Part shown: in pieces, positions 19,731 to 29,300 of the stretch
How the letters are laid out: every line of letters starts with the position of its first letter
Numbering within the stretch: the first letter of the stretch is position 1
NCBI RefSeq assembly: GCF_017377395.1
Contig: NZ_CP061800.1
Location: 3,224,001-3,288,000 of the forward strand
Direction of reading: 5' to 3'
DNA: 64,000 bases
Origin: Desulfonema magnum
GTDB lineage: Bacteria > Desulfobacterota > Desulfobacteria > Desulfobacterales > 4be13
Program-made: the position numbers and the translations under genes
The notes under the pieces: model-generated
The model's database searches: none
The model's input: the letters and a program-made list of their open reading frames with translations, nothing else
What the model was told of the DNA's origin: nothing

Positions 19731-22700
19731 ATGGAACCATTTCTCAAAAAATTTTCACATATGCTGGCCCTCTTCATCACCTGCCTTATTTTTTCAAACT
19801 TTTTTCCTTCAAATGCCTTTACGCAGGATTTACCAAGTCTTGACACTGCATCATCACCATCTGTTTTGGATGACGGGGCAACATCTGCAATCATCCAGGC
19901 CGCAGGCGTGAGTAATGCAGCTTCAGTTCTAGCTGTAATTATGCCTCCGGGTTACACAGGGACGGTACCTGCTGATCCTGATGTAGCAGATTTTCCCAAA
20001 TTGGAACTGACTGATAAAGGAGATGGAAAATACCAAGGAACAACAAGCGAGAATGTATTTTCCAAATTCGGCATGTATGAAGTAGCAGTTTATGCGAAAA
20101 ATGCCGAAGGCGTTACATCTGACCCCAAGATATTTAATATTCAGCAATTTGTTTACAAAGATGTTTATGAGGATGATGATACATTTGAGCAGGCGAGTGT
20201 TATCAATGTCGGCAGTTTTGCTCAACGTCATAATTTTTACGAAGAGGGTGATGCGGACTGGGTAAAATTTTATGGATTTGCCGATCTGCCTTATATATTT
20301 GATGTAAAGAATGTGGGAATAAAGGGCAGTGTCATCATCGAACTTTATGAAGACCCTGAGGGTGTTTCAGTGCATTCTGATATGGGTCTTGAAGGGGAAA
20401 ATGTCTCTATCGGACATTCTTTTACACAGGACGGGGTCTATTATGTGAAATTCATAAATTGTACATCTCCATCTTGCGATGAACTGTCTCTTGCCGAATA
20501 TGGTGAAAATACAGGATATGACTTTTCCATATCTATAGAGAACGGTGCTATCGGGGATAAGGTGAACTGCACTTTTACTGTTACTGATAAATATTCTTCC
20601 ATGCTTATTGAGAAGGCAAATATTAGTGCTGAACATTCGACAGAGACTGTTAATAAGTATGCAACAATGTTTAATGAAGACAGCGAAAAATATTCTATGG
20701 AGCTTATTGTAGAATCAGAGCCTTACACCCTTACCTGTAGTGCCCCCGGTTACGAGACTCAGAAATATTCTGATTTTGTTGTTTCTGATGTGACCCCGGA
20801 CAAGACAATCGAAATGGAACTTGAAGCAGGAGCGTTGACAGTGCTTACTCCTGAGTTTTCTCCTCCGCCCGGTACATACCCATCAGCACAAAGTGTCAGC
20901 ATTACGAGTACTCCCAGCGCCGTCATTTACTATACCATAGACGGAACCGAGCCAAATGCCAATTCAAAGATTTACGGGGATTCGCCGATTGACATACCAG
21001 AGGGAAGCACACTGACCATTAAGGCAACAGCTTTCAAAGAAGGGTGGAATAGTGCTAATAATGCAGGAAGCTATACAATAGAAACGAGTAATATTACAAC
21101 GACAACAAGCTCCACCACCACTTCTCTTGCTCCGACAACCACGGCGGAACCCACCACGACGACGAGTTCCACGACAACTTCTCTTGCTCCGACAACCACG
21201 GCGGAACCCACCACGACGACGAGTTCCACGACAACTTCTCTTGCTCCGACAACCACGGCGGAACCCACCACGACGACGAGTTCCACGACAACTTCTTTCG
21301 CTCCTAGCACAACATCAACTACCACCTCAACCAGCACTACTTCTTCAACCACAAGCACTACGACTACCAGTACCACAACAACCACTATTGACATCAATGA
21401 CATAGATAATGACAATGACGGCTATACAGAGAATCAGGGCGACTGCGATGATGCCAATCATTTGATATCTCCGGGAGTTGAGGAAATCTGCAACGATGGA
21501 ATAGATAATAACTGCGACGGAAAGAAGAATGAATGCTGCGTCATGTATTACAAAGACACTGACAAAGACGGCTATTCTGACGGTCAATCATTAACATCGT
21601 GTACGAAACCCAAAGGATACAGACCTAAATCAAAACTAACTGCCACATCAGGAGACTGCAACGATGAAGATTTCTCTGTAAATCCCGGAGCAGAGGAAAT
21701 CTGCAACAATAAGGACGACAACTGTGATGATAAGACAGATGAATGCTGCGTGGTTTATTACAAAGATGCTGACGGAGACGGATATTCCGACGGCACAGCT
21801 TCCGAACCGAGGTGTGACAAACCCGAGGGGTATAAATCCGAGGAGGAACTGACCGCCACATCAGGGGACTGCGATGATGATGATAGCTCAGTAAACCCCG
21901 GAGCAGAGGAAATCTGTAACCATAAGGACGACAACTGTGACGATAAGACAGATGAATGCTGCGTTGTTTATTACAAAGACGCTGACGGAGACGGATATTC
22001 CGACGGCACAGACTCCGGACCGAGGTGCGACAGACCCGAGGGGTACAAATCCGAGGAGGAACTGACCGCCACATCAGGGGACTGCGATGATGATGATAGC
22101 TCAGTAAACCCCGGAGCAGAGGAAATCTGTAACCATAAGGACGACAACTGTGACGATAAGACAGATGAATGCTGCGTTGTTTATTACAAAGACGCTGACG
22201 GAGACGGATATTCCGACGGGACAGGTTCCGAACCGAGGTGCGACAGACCCGAGGGGTACAAATCCGAGGAGGAACTGACCGCCACATCAGGGGACTGCGA
22301 TGATGATGATAGCTCAGTAAACCCCGGAGCAGAGGAAATCTGTAACCATAAGGACGACAACTGTGACGATAAGACAGATGAATGCTGCGTTGTTTATTAC
22401 AAAGACGCTGACGGAGACGGATATTCCGACGGGACAGGTTCCGAACCGACGTGCGACAAACCCGAGGGCTACAAATCTGAGGATGAACTGGCCGCACTGT
22501 TCGGAGACTGTAATGACGAGGAATTCTATATAAATCCCGGAATAACAAGGGAAGTTTGTAACGGAGTGGATGATAACTGTGATGAGCAAATTGATGAATA
22601 TGTTTGTGATAATCCAGATGAACACGAAGCAGACCGTGCTGATAACGATCATAAAAATGCCGCGTCCATAAAATTGAATACGGAACAATATCATACGTTT

Positions 22701-23153
22701 CACAGCGAGAATGATGAAGACTGGGTGAAATTCTATGGGTTTATGGATGCTGTTTATACAATTAAACTGAAAACACAGGGTCAGTGCGAGCCATTGATCG
22801 AACTTTATGACAGCGACGGAGAAACACCGATATATCGTGATAAAAAACGGAAAGATGAGAATAAAGATATTTTTGAATGGGTATGCTCAAAAACCGGGGA
22901 ATATTATCTCAAAATGGAAAATGCATCCTCTTATCCTTTGGGCGAAAATACGGAGTATTCTTTGGTGATCAAGGCTGAGTCGCTTGAACTCTCTTTTCTA
23001 CAGAGGATTATACTTGATTTGCAGATACTCACGGGAGCAAGTGGAGAAGGATGGTGTAATGAATGGGAGGTACTTGATGCTGACGGAGATGGGAGGATTA
23101 CGCTGAATGATGTTTCTCTGTATGCAAGAAACATTTTGGAAATGAGTGAGTAA
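19731..23153 (+). CDS. Secreted MopE-repeat / PPC / chitobiase-C-like protein with EF-hand tail
   Basis: 1140 aa; AGAAAGGA precedes the ATG. Signal peptide about 1-32 (hydrophobic, then NAFTQ). An Ig-like domain resembles those in the genes at 1222 and 12074. A PPC-type domain with GDADWVKFYGFADLPY follows, then a carboxypeptidase-regulatory-like stretch and a chitobiase/hexosaminidase C-terminal-type domain (IYYTIDGTEPNA). A Thr/Ser-rich linker (21090-21390) is built from 60-bp repeats. Then come MopE-type metal-binding repeats in 213-bp units from 21531 (GDCDDDDSSVNPGAEEIC and DDNCDDKTDECC, about five copies). A second PPC-like domain (NDEDWVKFYGFMDA) and one calcium loop (DADGDGRITLND) close the protein. 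MopE repeats are known from secreted copper proteins; metal binding here is inferred. Confidence 0.82.
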   Translation: MEPFLKKFSHMLALFITCLIFSNFFPSNAFTQDLPSLDTASSPSVLDDGATSAIIQAAGVSNAASVLAVIMPPGYTGTVPADPDVADFPKLELTDKGDGKYQGTTSENVFSKFGMYEVAVYAKNAEGVTSDPKIFNIQQFVYKDVYEDDDTFEQASVINVGSFAQRHNFYEEGDADWVKFYGFADLPYIFDVKNVGIKGSVIIELYEDPEGVSVHSDMGLEGENVSIGHSFTQDGVYYVKFINCTSPSCDELSLAEYGENTGYDFSISIENGAIGDKVNCTFTVTDKYSSMLIEKANISAEHSTETVNKYATMFNEDSEKYSMELIVESEPYTLTCSAPGYETQKYSDFVVSDVTPDKTIEMELEAGALTVLTPEFSPPPGTYPSAQSVSITSTPSAVIYYTIDGTEPNANSKIYGDSPIDIPEGSTLTIKATAFKEGWNSANNAGSYTIETSNITTTTSSTTTSLAPTTTAEPTTTTSSTTTSLAPTTTAEPTTTTSSTTTSLAPTTTAEPTTTTSSTTTSFAPSTTSTTTSTSTTSSTTSTTTTSTTTTTIDINDIDNDNDGYTENQGDCDDANHLISPGVEEICNDGIDNNCDGKKNECCVMYYKDTDKDGYSDGQSLTSCTKPKGYRPKSKLTATSGDCNDEDFSVNPGAEEICNNKDDNCDDKTDECCVVYYKDADGDGYSDGTASEPRCDKPEGYKSEEELTATSGDCDDDDSSVNPGAEEICNHKDDNCDDKTDECCVVYYKDADGDGYSDGTDSGPRCDRPEGYKSEEELTATSGDCDDDDSSVNPGAEEICNHKDDNCDDKTDECCVVYYKDADGDGYSDGTGSEPRCDRPEGYKSEEELTATSGDCDDDDSSVNPGAEEICNHKDDNCDDKTDECCVVYYKDADGDGYSDGTGSEPTCDKPEGYKSEDELAALFGDCNDEEFYINPGITREVCNGVDDNCDEQIDEYVCDNPDEHEADRADNDHKNAASIKLNTEQYHTFHSENDEDWVKFYGFMDAVYTIKLKTQGQCEPLIELYDSDGETPIYRDKKRKDENKDIFEWVCSKTGEYYLKMENASSYPLGENTEYSLVIKAESLELSFLQRIILDLQILTGASGEGWCNEWEVLDADGDGRITLNDVSLYARNILEMSE
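21090..21390 (+). repeat. 60-bp tandem repeat coding a Thr/Ser-rich linker
   Basis: About three near-perfect 60-bp units (ACGACGAGTTCC...GCGGAACCC) plus degenerate flanks encode repeats of TSSTTTSLAPTTTAEPTT. Such linkers are often O-glycosylated spacers. Length is probably variable between strains. Confidence 0.75.
21531..22590 (+). repeat. 213-bp tandem repeat coding MopE-type metal-binding units
   Basis: Units start at 21531, 21744, 21957, 22170 and 22383, exactly 213 bp (71 aa) apart; the middle units are almost identical at the DNA level. This implies recent duplication and keeps the frame. Confidence 0.85.
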
Positions 23154-23199
23154 GAATTACAGGGAAATCGGATAAGAAAAGGAAAAACATTCTGTGTAA

Positions 23200-23335
23200 A
23201 AGAAACCCGGCTTTTCTGGCAGGGGAAAACGGCTTGTTCAGAAAAAAAAGCCGGGTTTCTTGCATATACTCGCAGGTTTTTCACAACAAAAGAAACCCGG
23301 CTTTTTCCGGAAAAAAGCCGGGTTTCTTTCGTTCG
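23200..23335. repeat. Two tandem AAGAAACCCGG palindromes
   Basis: Two inverted repeats, arms AAAGAAACCCGGCTTTT / AAAAAGCCGGGTTTCTT, at about 23207-23264 and 23289-23332, in the gap before the gene at 23380. Their core is shared with the MITEs listed elsewhere. Confidence 0.65.
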
Positions 23336-23379
23336 CCGCAACTTTCAGTTTCCCATCCAACCAAACAAGGAGACATCAA

Positions 23380-26300
23380 ATGCTTTTGAAAAGCCGTTCC
23401 TTATCCACCTTGCTTATTATCATATTCCTGTGCTGCCTTGCCGCTTATACTGTTCAGGCGCAAATTACCTTTGACGGAACCATGGGCCCTTCAAGCGAGC
23501 TTTCGGGTCCGCACTACCAAATAGATGAAACCATGGGAAAGCAGGTCGGAGGCAACTTGTTTCACAGCTTTGGCAAATTCAACATCAATACCGATGAAAT
23601 CGCATTCTTTACCGGCTCAGATACAATAAAGAATGTCATCAGCAGGGTCACCGGAGGAGAACACTCTCTGATTGACGGACGCCTGCGGTCAGAAATACCA
23701 GGTGCTGATTTTTTTCTTATCAATCCATGGGGCATCACCTTTGGCCCGAATGGTTTTTTGGATGTCTCCGGCTCTTTTCACCTTAGCACTTCGGATTATC
23801 TTCGTTTGGGAGATGAGGGACGTTTTGACGCGGTTCACACTGAAAACACCGTATTAACCACTGCCCCGCCTTCAGCCTTTGGTTTTTTGAGTGATACTCC
23901 GTCAGATATAACCCTGGACTCAGGCAGATATCTCGAAATTCCCCGAGGTGAGACACTCTCCCTGACAGGGGGAGATATGGAAATAAAAGACAGATGGATA
24001 CGGATAGAAGGCGGCCAGGTGAACATTGCCAGTGTCGCATCTCCAGGTGAAGCCATGATTACCAAACCCGGGACAGACATATCTGATTTTGAAAAACATG
24101 GCAACCTGTTCGTTTCAGACGGAGCAGCCATTGATGTCAACGGATATGGCGAACGTTCCGGGGAAGTGCATATCCGGGGAGGCCGCTTTGAACTCAGCGG
24201 AAAATCATATATCTCATCCATAACGGACAAGGAGGAGGGAGGTGAAATTGATATCCGTCTAAGCGAAGATATGATTGTCGCAGATGGTCAGATTACCACT
24301 GTCGCAGAGGAACAAGGAAAAGCCGGAGATATCACATTGGCGGCAAAAAATCTGGAGATAAGAGATGGCGGCGTTGTATCTTCATATAGCAAAAAGGAGG
24401 GACAAAGCGGCAATATCAAGATAACCACACGAGAAAATATCAGCATATCCGGATCAGAGACTTCTGAAAAAGTCTTATACACAGATGCCTTTGGTTCCGG
24501 AAGTGCAGGAAATATCTCCATGGATGCGAAAAAAGTGGAGATAAATCAGAATGGAAAAATATCAGCCAGCAACGCCGGACACGGCAGCAGCGGTGATATT
24601 TCCTTAACGACCCGTGAATTTGTCACGCTTACAGGAGAAAGCGGGCTTTACGCGCAGGCCGAGGGCGATGGATATGGCGGAAACGTCGCCATTTCCGGGG
24701 GGATGGTTTCCGTGTCAGATGATTCAAGAATCAGCGCATCTTCTGCCGGATGGGGCGACGCGGGCTATGTGTCCATTGACGCAACCCATCTGAATGTGAC
24801 CAACGGCGGGCTTGTCATCACCAGTGCGTATGGCTCGGGTTCAAGTGGTGATATTTCCGTGTCCGCGTTTGGTTCTGCTGAAATATCAGGAACTGGAAAA
24901 GACACCAGCGCACTGGCGGCGGAATCTTATGGAAACGGAGACGCTGGGAGTATTGCCATTGTAACAAATGATCTGAGACTGGCTGACGAAGGATTCATCA
25001 CCACTGCTTCCCGCGGAAACGGTCGAGGCGGAAATGTTATTTTAAAAGCAGAGCGCATGGATGTCACCGGCGGAGGAAAAGTCAGCACCGGCACTAACGG
25101 AGCCAATGCCGGCGGAGATATTTCTGTGACAATTCAAGATGCCGCTGTTATCTCCGGCACAGACAGATATGACGGTGCCAGCGGATTTTATGCAGATACA
25201 AAGGGAAAAGGAAACGCAGGCGCAGTTACGGTTTCCGCAGATTCTCTGACCATTGCGGATAACGGAATCATTACGAGCAGCACCTCCGGCAAAGGCAGCG
25301 GTGGAAATCTTACGCTGGACACAGGGCGTCTCAGTTTGCTCGGCGGCGGAAAAGTCGTCTCCGCAGTCTCAGCTGAAGGGAAAGGGAGTAATCTCTCCAT
25401 AACGGCCCGTGATGATGTCTCTGTTACGGGAACCGGCAGTTTCGGGGCCAGCGGACTATATGCCATCGCTGATCCGGACAGCCAGGGAGACGCTGGCACC
25501 ATCACCGTTTCCACGAAAAACCTGAGCATCGAAGATAACGGGACCATCTCCGGAGAGATCAGGGGTGCGGGACATGGCGGTAATATGTTGCTGGATGTGG
25601 ATGAGATGAAACTCACTGGCGGCGGAAGCCTCACCACAACCACTCATGGCTTGGGAAAGGGCGGCGATATTTCCATTCTCGCAGAGGGTGACATCGCCAT
25701 TTCCGGGAGCGGTGATCTCAACAGCCGAGTGACTGCCAATGCAAATGTCGGAACCAGCGGCAATTCCGGTAATATTCATATTTCCGCGGATTCCCTCAGT
25801 GTTGCGGACAAAGGCATTATTTTTGATCAGGCTTATGGCACGGGTCAGAGCGGTGACATCACAATAGATGTGAACCATTTGGAAATAAAGAATGAAAGCA
25901 GTGTCAGTACGGATACTTACGGCGGAAACAGCGGCGGAAAACTTTTGGTCGAGGCCCGGGACGCTGTCACCATTTCCGGAACCAGCGAATTATCCGCCAA
26001 AACCAAAGGAACCCTTGGCCCCGGAGACGCGGGGGATATCCATATCTCCACAGGTGTTCTCGCTCTTGAAAATGAGGGATTAGTCAATAACGGAACCGGC
26101 GGACAAGGAAATGGCGGAAATATTGTCATCAACGCAGACCAGGTGGAGATGCGCAAAGGATATATTACCTCCAGCACTGAAGAGGGAAGCGCAGGCACCG
26201 GAGGAGATATATCAATTACCGCGGCAGATTCAGTCCATATTGCGGGATCCGGGGCAGATGATGAAGGAAAATATGCTCCGTACTACGGGGTTTATGCCCA

Positions 26301-29300
26301 GACTCAGGGGACCGGACACGGCGGAAATATCACCATTTCAGCAGATGAAGTGAGAATGGACAAAGACGGATGGATCAACGGCCAGACATATGGCAGCGGG
26401 AACGGCGGAAATGTGACATTAGATGTGAATCGTCTCGAAACGCATGAAGGCGGAATCATAACCACCAGCACCCGATGCACAGGCAATGCCGGGGACATCT
26501 CCATCACTGCGGGCGATTCAGTGAATCTTTCCGGTTCCGGTGCAAAGCAGGAAAGAAGCTGGATTTTCACCGCCACTTACAGTTCCGGCAGAGGCGGTGA
26601 TCTGAGCATTTCAACGCCTGAACTGACAGTGGGCCAAAGCGGAGCGATTTATGCGGATACATTGCAGGAGGATAAAGACTGCTGTGAGGCAGGCAGAGAA
26701 AAACCGGACGGACGTGCCGGAGATATTTATCTGAATACGGATCGCATCACTTTGGAACAAGGCGGAGCCGTATCAGCCAGCACATGGACAGCAGGACAGG
26801 GCGGAGATATTCGCATCACTGCTAAAGAATCTGTCACCATATCCGGAACCGGGGATGAGGAACACCGCGGATTAAAAGACAGCGGCATATATGCGAGCGC
26901 ACGGGATAGTGGAAAAGGGGGAACTATTCATGTTTCGACAAACGCCCTGACCATTGCTCAACAGGGACAGATTAACACCTCTGCCTCTGCTTCCGGCGAT
27001 GGCGGAGATATCACGCTGCTTTCAGAACTGGCGGATATCAGAGAGAATGCCTCGGTGACAGCGAAAAGCTCCGGAACCGGCAAAGCTGGCAATGTCGTTG
27101 TCAATGCTTCTGATTCGATTCTCAATCACGGCGGGATCATATCCACTGAATCTGAAATGGCTCAGGGCGGAGATATTGCCATCACCACGCCAAAGTTTTC
27201 CGCATCAGAAAATGGCGAGATCAGTGCCAGCGTCCGGGGGGGAGATAAAAAAGGCGGTGAGATCAATTTGAACGTGACAAGCCTGAATCTCAGCAGCGGC
27301 GCGCATATTGAAAGCTCAACGGACGGAAAGGGCCAAGGCGGTGAAATTCATGTAACTGCGTCCGATTCCGTGTCTCTGTCCGGAAAGCATAGCGGCCTAT
27401 ACAGCACCGCCAGCTCATCTGGCGACGCTGGCATTATCACCGCTGCCTCGCCGCTCCTGACTTTGGCGGATACCGCTGAAATCAGCACAGAGAGTTCCGG
27501 ATCAGGCAAAGCCGGAGATATTTCTCTGAAAGATCAGCTTAGAAAACTTACACTGCAAAACGCCGTAATCTCATCTGCCAATTCCGGCAGCGGAGATGCC
27601 GGTAAAATCGCCATCAGCACCGAAGAATCCATTATGATGGAATCGGGCAGCGTTAAAACCGAGGCCAGACAGGGACAGGGCGGAAGTATCATCATTGCAA
27701 CGCCGAAATTATCCGCATCAGGTAAAGGAGCCATCAGTGCCAGTGTTCTGCAAGGTGTTAAAAATGGCGGAAAAATAGAAGTGGATGTGAAAACGCTTAA
27801 TCTTGATAACGCCAGCCGTGTTGAAAGCTCAACCGGAGGAAAAGGAGAGGGCGGTGAAATTCTTGTCAGCGCCTCTGATTCCATCCGTCTGTCAGGAAAG
27901 GATAGCGGATTTTACAGCACCGCAAGTTCGTCCGGTGACGCGGGATTCATTGCAGCCGAGGCACCTGTTCTTGCTCTGAATAATCACGCTAAAATCAGTA
28001 CGGAAAGTTCCGGATCGGGCAGGGCCGGAAATATTGAATTGAAACACGGACTGAGAAACCTCACTCTTACACAGAATGCTGCTGTTTCCTCTTCCAACAG
28101 CGGTGACGGAGATGCCGGAGAGATCATAATTCACGCGGGAGAATCTGTCAGGATTGAGGAGAGTTTTGTTACTACAAAATCAGTAAGAGGCAAAGGCGGA
28201 AGCATCACCTTGACAACAGATATGTTATCCGCTTCCGGCTCAGGAACTGTCAGCGCCAGTGTCGCGGGCGGTGAGAAAAAAGGCGGCGACATCACTGTAA
28301 ACACAACATCCCTTGATCTCAAAAACGGTATTCGCATTGAGGCGTCAACCCGCGGCAAAGGACAGGGCGGAACTGTCCATGTCAATGCCTCGGATTCGGT
28401 TCAATTGCACAACGGAGCAATGATTTCCGCCAAAAGCACCGGGACTGGCAATGCCGGGGATATTTCCATCAACGCGGTCAATGCCATCCGCATGGACAAG
28501 AGCGCGGTGACCACGGAAGCCGGAAACGCTGATGGCGGAAATATCATGATAAATAATCCTCATCATTTTCATATGCTTGACAGCGAGATAACCGCGACTG
28601 TGGGCGGAGGCGAGGGAAATGGCGGAAATATCACGATGGTGCCTGAACTGGCAATTGCAGAAGGAAACAGCGCAATTATAGCCAACGCGTATAAAGGCCG
28701 GGGCGGAAATATCCGTATCCGGTCAGACGGGTTTGTCCGGTCTTCTGACACCATTGTTTCCGCGTCATCAGAATTGGGAATTGACGGTTCCGTGGAGATT
28801 GAATCCCAGGATATCAGCAGCACACTGAGTGTCTTGCCCGCGAATTTCCTTGACGCGTCCCGTATGCTCCCCTGTTCGGAACGGGTCGGAGAAAACACGA
28901 GCAGCTTTGTGCTGGCCGGACGGGACGGCATTCCTACGCCAATGGATGACTGGTTGGCAAGTCCCCGATTACCGTTTAAAAAAACAGAGGCTGCTGAGAC
29001 GCAGGTGAAAGACCAGCCCGGACAGTTCCTTGTCAGAGGGGAAACATTTTTTCGCAAGGGTGATTTTGTAAAGGCCGCCCAGACATGGGAACAGGCCATA
29101 AAGTTTCTGAACACGGAGGAAGAAACTTATCTCCGCACGGTCATATCTCTGGCTGATGCGTACTGCTCCCTGGGACATTATCAAAAACCCTTGTCATTCC
29201 TTCGTGAGACCTTATCTGCTATTGAGAAAGAAAATTTTCCTTATCATAATGCGCTGGTTCTCAGCCGTCTTGGTGATCTTTTGCTTTGTCTCGGAAATGT

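Noticed and set aside
21625..22548. 307-aa minus-strand frame rich in Arg, Cys and His
   Set aside because: An antisense shadow of the 213-bp MopE repeat.
23260..23379. Upstream in-frame start for the TPS-CHAT protein
   Set aside because: It would place repeat-derived residues before the signal peptide; the ATG at 23380 has a proper ribosome binding site.
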